Assembly: GCA_965200685.1 (NCBI GenBank)
Contig: OZ241379.1
Coordinates: 2,852,001 to 2,916,000, forward strand
Source of the DNA: Bin5 sp965200685
GTDB taxonomy: Bacteria > Chloroflexota > Anaerolineae > Caldilineales > Caldilineaceae
Direction of reading: 5' to 3'
Length of the DNA stretch: 64,000 nt
The notes beneath the pieces were generated by a model. That model ran no database searches and was not told where the DNA came from. It saw only the letters and a program-made list of their open reading frames with translations. This document shows positions 17,847 through 27,300 of the stretch, piece after piece. Position 1 is the stretch's first letter. Each line of letters starts with the position of its first letter. The translations under genes and the position numbers were made by a program.

Positions 17847-20333
17847 ATGTTAGACACAGAAACCAAACGCCGCATTGACACGGCCCGAGACATCCTCGTG
17901 GGCAAGGTCCCAGACCCCAAGAGCCAAGTCGAGCAGATCACCATCGCGCTCATCTACAAGTTCATGGATGACATCGACACCTTGAGCGAGGAGCTCGGCG
18001 GCCAGCGCAAGTTCTTCGCCCATGACTTCGCACACTACGGCTGGACCAAGCTGATGCGCGCCGGCCTAGGCGGCCATGCCATGCTCAACCTCTATGCAGA
18101 AGCCATTGAGAGAATGCCACACAACCCCGGCATCCCGCCCCTCTTCCGCAGCATCTTCAACAACGCCTCTCTCCCCTACCGAGACCCCCAGACCCTGCGC
18201 GCCTTCCTCAAGGTCATCAACGAGTTCACCTATGACCATTCCGAACGTCTCGGCGATGCCTTTGAGTACCTGCTCTCGGTCTTCGGTTCCCAAGGCGATG
18301 CGGGCCAGTTCCGCACTCCACGCCATATCATCGACTTCATGGTTGCGCTCCTGAACCCGCAGAAAGAGGAACGGGTACTCGATCCGGCCTGCGGTACGGC
18401 GGGGTTCCTGATCTCCGCCTACAAGCATATCCTGGCGGCCAACACCGATGACCAGGGTCACAGCACCCTCACGCCCGCTGAGAGGGGGCAGCTGGCTGCC
18501 AACATCTGCGGCTATGACATCTCGCCGGACATGGTGCGTCTGTCGTTGGTGAACCTGTACCTACACCGCTTTGTGGATCCGCATATCTATGAGTACGATA
18601 CGCTTACTAGCGAGGAACGCTGGCATGAGTATGCGGATGTGATCCTGGCCAATCCGCCGTTCATGACGCCGAAGGGAGGCATCCGCCCGCACAGTCGGTT
18701 TGTGGTGCGGTCAAGGCGCAGCGAGGTGCTGTTCGTGTCCTACATAGCCGAGCATCTGACGTCTGTTGGTCGTGCGGGCATCATTGTGCCGGAGGGGATC
18801 ATCTTCCAGAGTCAGCAGGCGTACAAGCAACTCCGCAAGTTGCTGGTAGAGGAGATGTTGGTGGCGGTGGTATCGTTGCCGTCTGGGGTGTTCCAGCCCT
18901 ATTCTGGGGTCAAGACCTCGATCCTGATTTTGGACAGGGCTTTGGCGCGCAGGGTGGATCATATTGCCTTTTTCAAGGTCGAACATGATGGTTATGACTT
19001 GGGCGCGCAGCGCAGACCGATAGAGAGGGATGATCTACCGCTGGTGCGAGGGGAGCTGTCTGCCTATCTGCATAGGGTGCGGTCTGGGGAGGTGGTGGAT
19101 GTGTTGCAGTCGGACGTGGGGTTGGTGGTTGAGAAGGGGAAGATCGCTGGCAATGGTGAGTACAATTTGAGCGGGGAGCGGTATAGAGAGAAGGGAACTC
19201 GCTCCACACACTGGCCTCTGCTCTCTCTCGGTACAGTTGTGGAGATTGAGAGTGGTTCGCGTCAGAAAGGAGGAGCGATAGATGCGGGTATCCCCAGTAT
19301 CGGTGGCGAACAAATAGATGAAAAGGGAAGCATACGTTTCGACAAGATGAAGTACATCTCTGAAGCATACTTCTCGAAAATGAGAAAGGGAATTCTCAAG
19401 AGAGGCGATGTATTGATGGTCAAAGATGGAGCACCTGGCAAAGCTGGGTTCTTCGCATATGACATGGAGGCATCTGTCAATGAGCATGTCTTCATCTTAA
19501 GGGCGCAGGAAAGGATACATCCATACTATCTGTATGCAGTGGTACGGTCGCAAGAATTCCAAGAGAATCTTCAGCCTATGATCAAAGGGAGTATAATAGG
19601 CGGGATCAGTTTAGAGGTACGTGATCTTGAGATTCCTTTGCCGCCGTTGGAAGTGCAGCGGGAGATCGTAGCGGAGATAGAGGGCTATCAGAAGGTGCTA
19701 GATGGGGCGCGGATGGTGGTTGACAACTATCGTCCGCATATTCATATTGACCCGGAATGGCCGTTGGTGGAATTGGGAGAGGTGTGCGAAATTAATCCTG
19801 AAACAATCAACTCGCCTTTAGCTTATCCAAACCAAACAGTCTTTTACGTTGATATATCATCTGTTGAGAACGAAACAGGACGTTTATTAGGATATCGTGA
19901 AATCTCATCGTCAGAAGCCCCGAGTAGAGCACGTCGTGGTATTCGTAACGGAGATGTGCTGCTTTCAACTGTGCGTCCTAATCTGAAAGCATTCGCCCTT
20001 CTTAAAGAAGTGCGAGATCGCGCGGTCGCTTCCACCGGCTTTGCCGTGCTTCGGGCGCGTTGCGGCCTAGCTGATCCTGCTTTCATTCTCGCGTCTGTAC
20101 GTTCGGATCATGCAGTCAGCCAAATGGTCGGCATGATGGGGAAAGGGGCATATCCAAGTATCAATCAGTCGGACGTTGCAGCCATAAAGATCGCCTTGCC
20201 ATCCTTTGCTATGCAGCAAGCCATCGTCGCTGAGATTGAAGCGGAGCAGGCCCTCGTCGCAGCCAACCGGGAGCTGGTCCAACGTTTTGAGAGGAAGATT
20301 CAGGCTGTCGTTGGGCGGGTGTGGGGCGGATAG
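17847..20333 (+). CDS. Type I modification methylase fused to a two-domain specificity subunit (HsdM-HsdS fusion)
   Basis: 828 residues. Residues 1-440 are an N6-adenine methylase: helical N-terminal HsdM region, motif I DPACGTAGF (179-187) for S-adenosylmethionine and motif IV NPPF (269-272). Residues from about 455 to 615 and 640 to 800 are two target-recognition modules, each ending in the helical spacer of HsdS (LPPLEVQREIVAEIEGYQ for the first, LPSFAMQQAIVAEIEAEQ for the second). HsdM and HsdS are normally separate; the fusion gives a single protein that methylates a bipartite site. No hsdR or other nuclease gene flanks it. The specificity part appears AT-richer than the methylase part, as usual for exchangeable modules. 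Confidence 0.92.
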   Translation: MLDTETKRRIDTARDILVGKVPDPKSQVEQITIALIYKFMDDIDTLSEELGGQRKFFAHDFAHYGWTKLMRAGLGGHAMLNLYAEAIERMPHNPGIPPLFRSIFNNASLPYRDPQTLRAFLKVINEFTYDHSERLGDAFEYLLSVFGSQGDAGQFRTPRHIIDFMVALLNPQKEERVLDPACGTAGFLISAYKHILAANTDDQGHSTLTPAERGQLAANICGYDISPDMVRLSLVNLYLHRFVDPHIYEYDTLTSEERWHEYADVILANPPFMTPKGGIRPHSRFVVRSRRSEVLFVSYIAEHLTSVGRAGIIVPEGIIFQSQQAYKQLRKLLVEEMLVAVVSLPSGVFQPYSGVKTSILILDRALARRVDHIAFFKVEHDGYDLGAQRRPIERDDLPLVRGELSAYLHRVRSGEVVDVLQSDVGLVVEKGKIAGNGEYNLSGERYREKGTRSTHWPLLSLGTVVEIESGSRQKGGAIDAGIPSIGGEQIDEKGSIRFDKMKYISEAYFSKMRKGILKRGDVLMVKDGAPGKAGFFAYDMEASVNEHVFILRAQERIHPYYLYAVVRSQEFQENLQPMIKGSIIGGISLEVRDLEIPLPPLEVQREIVAEIEGYQKVLDGARMVVDNYRPHIHIDPEWPLVELGEVCEINPETINSPLAYPNQTVFYVDISSVENETGRLLGYREISSSEAPSRARRGIRNGDVLLSTVRPNLKAFALLKEVRDRAVASTGFAVLRARCGLADPAFILASVRSDHAVSQMVGMMGKGAYPSINQSDVAAIKIALPSFAMQQAIVAEIEAEQALVAANRELVQRFERKIQAVVGRVWGG

Positions 20334-20365
20334 CAAATCGTCTGCATCAAGAGTATGGGTGTTCG

Positions 20366-21184
20366 CTAAGTCTGGGCCACCTGGACCAGTTCGTACTCGT
20401 CTGCTAGGCTGTTGTCTTCGTATCCTGGGACAGGTTGGCCCAGTCGCGAGAGGGCCATGGCCGCGGCGGCTTGGGCGGCCTCCTGCTTGCTCTGGCCCTG
20501 GCCTACGCCATAGGGCTGTTTGTCAACAGTTACCTGTATGGTGAACAGACGGGCGTGGTCCGGTCCTTCGGTATGGATGGTCTTATAGCGGGGCGTTGGC
20601 CCCAGCTCGGCCTGTACCCACTCCTGTAGGCGGCTTTTGGGGTCCTTGGCTAGGGCGTGCTGGGTCACGTGGTCGATCTCTTGGAGCAGGCGGGATTGTA
20701 GAAATTTGCGTAAGGCCGTGGCCCCTTGATCCAGATAAAAGGCACCAAGAAAGGCTTCATAGGTGGCGCAGAGGGTGGCAGGCCGGGTGCGACCGCCGCT
20801 CTCTTCCTCGCCATGGCCCAATAACAGATAGTCGCCCAGATGAAGTTCTTGGGCAAAGCGGGAGAGGGTTTCACGCTTCACGAGAGCGGCACGCAGATGG
20901 GTCAACTCGCCCTCCTGTCGCTGCGGGTAGCGGTTGAACAACAGGTCACTGACAATGAAATTCAGGACCGAGTCACCGAGAAATTCTAGGCGTTCATTGT
21001 CTTGTAGGTCGGTCTGCTCGCCTGCCTCATGCAGATAACTGCGATGAACAAATGCGTGTTGCAAGAGGGAACCATCATTGAAATAGACACCTATCTCTGT
21101 CTCTAATTCATGTAGGGGACGCACGCCTTGCTGCAGACGTGCGAGGTGTTTCCCCCTGAGCAGTTCATGGAATTTCCCCTCCAT
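20366..21184 (-). CDS. rnc: Ribonuclease III
   Basis: About 272 residues from the ATG at 21184. The signature NERLEFLGDSVL starts near residue 63 and supplies catalytic Glu and Asp; a second acidic cluster lies in ATYEAFLGAFYLD. The C-terminal third (from DPKSRLQEWVQ) is a double-stranded-RNA-binding domain ending in the QGQSKQEAAQAAAAMAL helix. It processes rRNA precursors and structured mRNAs. The start is uncertain: the frame runs to 21268, overlapping threonine synthase, and the ribosome site before 21184 is close. Confidence 0.92.
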   Translation of the reverse strand: MEGKFHELLRGKHLARLQQGVRPLHELETEIGVYFNDGSLLQHAFVHRSYLHEAGEQTDLQDNERLEFLGDSVLNFIVSDLLFNRYPQRQEGELTHLRAALVKRETLSRFAQELHLGDYLLLGHGEEESGGRTRPATLCATYEAFLGAFYLDQGATALRKFLQSRLLQEIDHVTQHALAKDPKSRLQEWVQAELGPTPRYKTIHTEGPDHARLFTIQVTVDKQPYGVGQGQSKQEAAQAAAAMALSRLGQPVPGYEDNSLADEYELVQVAQT

Positions 21185-21221
21185 ACCTCTTGCATCCTTG
21201 GTCCGTTTGGTTTGCAGTCTC

Positions 21222-22337
21222 TTAGACTGCTGGTAGGCGTTTGAGACCCAAACCGGTGAGATTGACAATCACGGAATCAGAACGGTCTAGGTGGGGAGCT
21301 AATTTTGTCAGAGCGGCGGCGGCTGTGGCACTGGTTGGCTCGACGAAAAGCCCTCTTTGGGCCAGGTGCTCTTGGGCTACAAGGATCTCTTCATCATTGA
21401 CAGAGATAGCTGTGCCGCCGGATTGATGCAAGGCCCATAAGATCGAACGGCTGCGGACCGGCTTTTCCACGGAGATGCCGTCGGCCAGGGCGCTGGGGGC
21501 CACCTGTCGATGGGGCACCACTTCGCTACGTCCCTCGTGGAAGGCATTGCAGATCGGCGTAATCGGCTCTGCCTGCACCGCGACCATGCGGGGGAGTTTG
21601 GCGATAACCCCGCTGCGGTGTAGGTGTTGAAAGCCCCGCCATGCGCCCAGAAACAGGCCGCCATATCCGACTGGGCTGATGAACCAGTCCGGCACTTTGC
21701 GGCCGAGTTGCTCCCAGATCTCCCAGGCATTGGTCATAAATCCCAGCAAGCAGGCTGGGTGCCAGGCATGGGAGGCGTAGACCGTGTCGTTGGTCTGGGA
21801 GGCTTCGGCGGCCTGGGTGGCTGAGGCTCGAGGCCCGCTGACTTCCACCAGCTCCGCGCCGTAAACCGCGATCTGTACTTTTTTCGGTTCCGGCGCATAA
21901 GCGGGCACGAAGATGCGGGCAAATAGGCCGGCCCTGGCCGCGTAGCAGGCCAAGCTGGCCCCGGCATTACCGCTGGAATCGTCCATAACCGTCTGCGCGC
22001 CTTGGCCTATCAGCCAGTTAATGATGACACTGACGCCTCGGTCCTTATAGCTGCCTGAAGGCATCAGCCCTTCAAATTTCCAGTACAGAGGCTGGCCAAA
22101 CCATTCGTCTTCGATAAGTGGGGTCCAGCCTTCCCCTAGGGTGAACAGTTTGTGCCCGTGGGCGATCACCGGCAACATCGCGAGATAGCGCCAATGGCCC
22201 GGCCGCTGGCTTTCGATCTGCTCCGGGTCAAAGGGAGGCAGATCGCGATACTCCAGTGGTTGGCCGCTAACAGGGCAGCGTAAAGGGGCTTCTTCGGCAG
22301 CAGCCTGGAAGTGGCCGCTAGGGCAGTAAGCGATCAA
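21222..22337 (-). CDS. thrC: Threonine synthase
   Basis: 371 residues of a fold-type II PLP enzyme. K98 in SGSYKDRG is the PLP lysine and DSSGNAG binds substrate phosphate; GYGGLFLG near residue 230 is the PLP-phosphate loop. The N-terminus YCPSGH...LRCPVSG looks like a degenerate form of the Cys-rich zinc segment seen in type II threonine synthases. It converts O-phospho-homoserine to threonine. The start is a TTG at 22337 with AAAGGA upstream. It may be co-transcribed with rnc. Confidence 0.85.
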   Translation of the reverse strand: MIAYCPSGHFQAAAEEAPLRCPVSGQPLEYRDLPPFDPEQIESQRPGHWRYLAMLPVIAHGHKLFTLGEGWTPLIEDEWFGQPLYWKFEGLMPSGSYKDRGVSVIINWLIGQGAQTVMDDSSGNAGASLACYAARAGLFARIFVPAYAPEPKKVQIAVYGAELVEVSGPRASATQAAEASQTNDTVYASHAWHPACLLGFMTNAWEIWEQLGRKVPDWFISPVGYGGLFLGAWRGFQHLHRSGVIAKLPRMVAVQAEPITPICNAFHEGRSEVVPHRQVAPSALADGISVEKPVRSRSILWALHQSGGTAISVNDEEILVAQEHLAQRGLFVEPTSATAAAALTKLAPHLDRSDSVIVNLTGLGLKRLPAV

Positions 22338-22397
22338 ACGTCAAGTCCTTTCTGGGCAAAGTGCAAATTCACTCGGTGAACTGCTTTACAGATATGG

Positions 22398-22426
22398 ATT
22401 ATACACCGTTCCTTTGTTGGTCGCAA
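22398..22426 (-). promoter_or_regulatory. Promoter of threonine synthase
   Basis: On the minus strand TTGCGA (22426-22421), 17 bases, TATAAT (22403-22398), about 60 bases before the TTG start at 22337. Confidence 0.6.
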
Positions 22427-22451
22427 CACCCCTGATAGAGATCCAGACGAA

Positions 22452-22480
22452 TTGCTCTTTGCCCAGAGACAGTCTACAAT
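22452..22480 (+). promoter_or_regulatory. Promoter of the enolase-superfamily gene
   Basis: TTGCTC at 22452-22457, 17 bases, TACAAT at 22475-22480, about 85 bases before the ATG at 22567 and divergent from the threonine synthase promoter. Confidence 0.45.
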
Positions 22481-22566
22481 ATTTTCTGTGCTCGATTTGC
22501 TGTGTTAGGACACCTTGCAGTTGTGGTGGCAGGTCAAACAAAGAATTTCATCCCACGAGGCCCTGA

Positions 22567-23670
22567 ATGAAGATCAAACGCATTTCTGCCTATCAGGTCG
22601 ATCTACCGCTCTCTGAAGGGCGTTATGCCTGGTCCGGCGGCAAGTCGGTTTCCGTGTTTGATAGCACGATTGTGCAGGTTGAAACTGACACAGGACTTGT
22701 CGGCCATGGCGAAGTCTGCCCGCTCGGTCCATTTTATCTGCCGGCCTACGCCGAGGGGGTGCGCTCGGGTCTGGTTGAGCTGGCTCCTCATCTTATCGGC
22801 CTCAACCCGCTGCATCTGGCTATTTTGAATGAGAAGATGGACAGAGCATTGCAAGGCCATGCGTATGTGAAATCTGGGATCGACATCGCCTGCTGGGATA
22901 TCTTGGGCCAGGCGACTGGACAGCCGGTCTGTGTGCTCTTGGGCGGACGCTACGGTGATGATTTTGTGTTATATCGGGCCATCTCCCAGCGGTCTCCGGC
23001 TGAGATGGCGGCCTCCGTAGCCGGCTATCGATCCGAGGGATACCGACGCTTCCAACTGAAGGTGGGCAGCGATCCGGACACGGACATTGAACGGATTCGG
23101 GCTGTGGCTGATGTACTGACCGCCGGGGATGCACTGGTGGCCGATGCCAATACCGGCTGGTTGGTGCATGAAGCAGCGCGTGTAGTCCGCGCCGTGGAAG
23201 ATGTGGATGTGTATATTGAACAGCCCTGTCTCAACTATGAGGCCTGCCTTTCGCTGCGTAAGCGCACGACCCATCCGTTTGTGCTAGATGAAACCATTGA
23301 TGGCATTGATATGCTGCTCCGTGCTTATGGAGACGATGCAATGGATGTGGTGAACATAAAGATCAGTAAGTTCGGGGGCCTGACCAGAGCGCAGCAGGCT
23401 CGGGACCTGTGCATCTCTTTGGGCATTGCCATGACCATTGAAGACAGTTGGGGGGGCGATGTTACCACTGCAGCCATCGCGCACTTGGCTCATAGTACGC
23501 CACCGGCGTTTCTGTTTACTGCCACAGATTTTAATAGCTATGTGACCATTAGCACGGCCGCGGGTGCTCCGCAGCGACAAAATGGGCGTATGGCGGCCTC
23601 CATGGCGCCCGGCTTGGGTGTTGCACCCCGCTGGGATGTGCTGGGTGATCCGGTACTGACGATCAAATGA
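22567..23670 (+). CDS. Mandelate racemase/muconate lactonizing enzyme family; cis-3-hydroxy-L-proline dehydratase-like
   Basis: 367 residues with capping domain and TIM barrel. Metal ligands are D193 (VADANTGW), E218 (YIEQPC) and D241 (VLDET). K165 (RFQLKVG) and K265 (NIKISK) are the candidate acid/base lysines. The pattern YAWSGGKSVSVFDST at 20-34 and IEDSWGGDVTTAAIAHLAHST in the seventh/eighth strands strongly resemble cis-3-hydroxy-L-proline dehydratases, which dehydrate cis-3-hydroxyproline to pyrroline-2-carboxylate. A proline reductase or racemase partner is not adjacent, so the specific substrate stays an inference. Confidence 0.85.
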   Translation: MKIKRISAYQVDLPLSEGRYAWSGGKSVSVFDSTIVQVETDTGLVGHGEVCPLGPFYLPAYAEGVRSGLVELAPHLIGLNPLHLAILNEKMDRALQGHAYVKSGIDIACWDILGQATGQPVCVLLGGRYGDDFVLYRAISQRSPAEMAASVAGYRSEGYRRFQLKVGSDPDTDIERIRAVADVLTAGDALVADANTGWLVHEAARVVRAVEDVDVYIEQPCLNYEACLSLRKRTTHPFVLDETIDGIDMLLRAYGDDAMDVVNIKISKFGGLTRAQQARDLCISLGIAMTIEDSWGGDVTTAAIAHLAHSTPPAFLFTATDFNSYVTISTAAGAPQRQNGRMAASMAPGLGVAPRWDVLGDPVLTIK

Positions 23671-24104
23671 AACCATACGCCGAATGTCCGCAAATCACAG
23701 TCGTGTTATCTTGATTGATAGCGAAATTGGACTGAAGAGGCATCCCCTGGGAAGTTGATGGGACACTTCACTGGCTGGTTGATGCGGCCAGGTGGCCAGC
23801 CCACAGAACCGACCACAGGCGTCTGGCTACGGTTCCGAGATGGTCTGCTGTGGGCGAGAGCCAAGGCCGCATTGCCATAAGCAGTGGCCGGCAATCAGAC
23901 CAGTACAGGTTGTTGGCTGCAGCATGCAGAAACTCGCCCCGAACCACTGCCATGAAAAGCCAGTTGCCATAGCCCGCACAGATCGACTATAATAGAATGC
24001 AAAAGCAAATCGGTACACATCGGCTTACGCGCATTTGGCTACACAAGCTAGTGCGATAGCACAGGCTATGGATTATGTATACCCCGGAGGTACTTGCAGC
24101 TAGT

Positions 24105-24173
24105 TCGGTTGTGTGGTATACTTCAAATCGGTTGTGTGGTATACTCCAGTTCGGTTGTGTGGTATACTCCAAA
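24105..24173 (+). repeat. Three tandem 23-bp direct repeats
   Basis: The 18-base core TCGGTTGTGTGGTATACT occurs at 24105, 24128 and 24151, exactly 23 bp apart, joined by 5-base variable spacers. GTATAC inside the core is a palindrome. The period of about two helical turns places the copies on one face of the DNA, as for a cooperative operator or iteron array, about 180-250 bases upstream of the LRR start. Confidence 0.75.
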
Positions 24174-24328
24174 TCAGCTGAATGTGATCTATCCAGACAC
24201 GGAGATGCGATTATGAGTAATCATCAGATTCTCTCAGACAGTGCAACCATTGTGGACGACCCCGCGCAGGGCCCGTGCTCCCACCCGCATGTTGCGTGCG
24301 AGAGACGAGGACGTATGTCCATTATATA

Positions 24329-24350
24329 TGATATAATGGGGGGGGGGGGG
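24329..24350 (+). promoter_or_regulatory. Extended -10 promoter followed by a G13 tract
   Basis: TGATATAAT (TATAAT at 24332-24337) is a perfect extended -10 element with no good -35. It is followed at once by thirteen G residues (24338-24350), then CAAG and the ATG at 24355. Transcription would start inside the G tract, so tract length would change the mRNA 5' end and the ribosome-binding region. Confidence 0.55.
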
Positions 24351-24354
24351 CAAG

Positions 24355-27300
24355 ATGAAACCATGCCTCTCAGCCCGGACTCTCCTACTAGCTCTCTGCG
24401 TCCTCTGTGCCGCCATCACCTTAACCGCCTTGATGACCATCGACGGCACACCCGTAGCCGCGCAGGACCCACTCTCGCCGGATGATCCGGAGTATTATAA
24501 GAATGACTGTAAGGCTGGACAAAGAAGTCGTCCTGATGGCGTTCAGATTCCTAATCACCTCATACCGATTCCATTGGAAACAACTCAGCCGGTTGTTCCC
24601 CAGCGAATCGCGGCATGCAAGGCACTCCTGGCCTCCAGGGATACCCTACAAGGTTCCGCCAACGTACTGAATTGGTCTACAACGCGTAATATGGACCAAT
24701 GGACCGGCCTCTCTATCACTAACCCCAACAATTACACGTTAATACTATCCCCTGGAAAAGGAGATGGCGTGAAGCGCTTCACTGGCCCTCTCAAGGGCTC
24801 CATCCCTCCTGCACTAGGCCACATCATTAATCTGAAGGAGTTGCACCTCGACAACAACGAACTGACAGGCCCTATCCCGCCTGACCTAGGCAACCTCACC
24901 AGTCTGACTATCTTGTATCTCTTCAACAACCAACTGACAGGCACCATCCCTAGTGAACTAGGCAACCTCACCGCTCTGCAGCAGTTTCAGCTCCACAACA
25001 ACCAACTGACAGGCCCCATCCCTCCTGACCTGGTCAATCTCAACGTGCTACGGTTGCACCTCCACAACAACCAACTGACAGGCCCCATCCCTGAACTATC
25101 CCCCAATAACTGGATTGTGCATCTCAACAACAACAAACTGACAGGCACCATCCCTGTAACTCTTACTCTACCCAGTAGTTACTTATATCTCAACAACAAC
25201 CAACTGACAGGCCCTATCCCTGAACTATCCTCCTCCACTCTGAGTGTCTTGGATCTCAGCAACAACCGTCTGACGGGCCCCATCCCTGCTACTCTACCCT
25301 CCAGGGTGACGTACTGGAACCTCCACAACAACCGTCTGACGGGCACCATCCCTATTACTCTACCCTCCAATCTGGAGCGGTTGTCCCTCAACAACAACCA
25401 ACTGACGGGCACCATCCCTGCTACTCTACCCGCCTCTCTGCAGCGGTTGCACCTCAACGACAACCGACTGACGGGCAACATCCCGATTACTCTACCCGCT
25501 TCTCTGCAGCAGTTGCACCTCAACGACAACGAACTGACGGGCACCATCCCGATTACTCTACCCGCCTCTCTGCGGGAGTTGCACCTCTACAGCAACACCC
25601 TGATAGGCACGATCCCGACTCAACTAGCCAACCTCTCCAATCTGCAGCAGTTGAAGCTCAACAACAACCAACTGACGGGCCCCATCCCTCCTGCACTAGG
25701 CACGGGTCTCATCTCCAACACTCTGGAGCAGTTACACCTCAACGACAACCGACTGACGGGCAGCATCCCTGCTGCCCTGGGCAATCTCTCCAATCTGACG
25801 GGGACATTGTCCCTCCACAACAACCAACTGACGGGCAGCATCCCTACAGAGCTGGGCGACCTCTCCAATCTACGGCAGTTGAACCTCTACAGCAACACCC
25901 TGACGGGCGAGATCCCACCGGGACTGAGTACTCTCACCAATCTGCAGAGCTTGAACCTCTACAGCAACACCCTAACGGGTGGTATCCCGGATACATTGGG
26001 CCATCTCGTCACACTGCAGAGCTTGAACCTGGCCTACAATAGTCTGACGGGTACCATCCCTGCTGCCCTGGGCAACCTCACCCGTCTGGTGACCTTGCGC
26101 CTCAACGACAACCAACTGATGGGCAGCATCCCTATTACTCTACCCGCCTCTCTGCAGCAGTTGCACCTCAACGACAACCGACTGATGGGCAGTATCCCTA
26201 TTACGCTACCCGCCTCTCTGCAGCAGTTGAACCTCTACAGCAACACCCTGACAGGTGAGATCCCACCGCAACTGGCCGCCCTCTCCCACACGCTGACTAC
26301 TTTGAATCTAGGTCAGAACAGATTGACAGGTACAATCCCACCGGAACTGAGGACTCTCACCAATCTGCAGACATTGAACCTCAATACCAACACCCTGACA
26401 GGCAGCATCCCTGCTGACCTGGGCAACCTCTCCCGCTCTCTGCAGACATTGAACCTGGCCTACAATAGACTGACGGGCGAGATCCCACCGGAACTGAGTG
26501 TTCTCATCAATCTGCAGCAGTTGTACCTCAACGACAACGAACTGACGGGCAGCATCCCACGTGCGCTGGTCAACATCACTGAAACGCTGCAGACATTGCT
26601 GCTTGGGGACAACCAACTCAGCGGCTGTATCCCACGTGCGTTGCGAGATATTACTAACAATGACCTGACATCCTCATCATTCAGCGACTTCCCAGATTGC
26701 AATATGCCAGCGGGGCGTGTGGTTGTGTGCATTGACACAGAAGCGATACCGGGTTCATATCTAGAGGAATCTGTCAGCCTGCGTCGGGATTGCGAAAGGC
26801 TCTTGCATGTGAAGCAAGGATTGGAAACTAGAGGGTGGAATACTACTGCGTTGAACTGGGCGACGACGACTGCCATAACTGCCTGGGCTGACATTGGTCT
26901 CAACGACGACGCTATGCAAGTGATAACTGTAAGTCTAAGCCTCCCGAACAGTAACCTGATGGGCGAGATCCCACCGGAACTGACCGCCCTCTCCAGCACG
27001 CTGACCACCTTGAACCTAAGTCAGAACGGCTTGACGGGTACGATCCCACCGTGGCTAGGGGACTTCACAAAGCTGCAGACGTTGTCCCTCAACAACAACC
27101 AACTGACGGGCGATATCCCTGCTCGACTGGGCAACCTCTCCAACACGCTGACCACCTTGAATCTAGGTCAGAACAGATTGACGGGTGAGATCCCACCGCA
27201 ACTGAGGACTCTCACCAACCTGCAGACGTTGTCCCTCAACACCAACCAACTGACGGGTACGATCCCACTGTGGCTAGGGGAGTTCACAAAGCTGCAGACG

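Larger units (their letters stand above)
23671..24354. other. 684-base gene-free region upstream of the LRR gene
   Basis: No convincing gene. The left half contains scattered GGCCAGT-like words of the heptamer family (around 23770-23900) without clean periodicity, and a TATAAT near 23990. The right half holds three 23-bp direct repeats, a short possible ORF from 24213, an extended -10 promoter and a G13 tract, listed separately. Confidence 0.6.

Noticed and set aside
24105..24173. Could the 23-bp triple repeat be a CRISPR remnant
   Set aside because: Spacers are only five bases, there are no cas genes, and the unit is not followed by unique 30-40-base spacers.
24075..24485. A 136-codon plus-strand frame across the 23-bp repeats and the LRR start
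   Set aside because: Its first part translates the direct repeats and its last part overlaps the LRR signal peptide out of frame. Only the internal ATG at 24213 is kept as a possibility in the G-tract finding.
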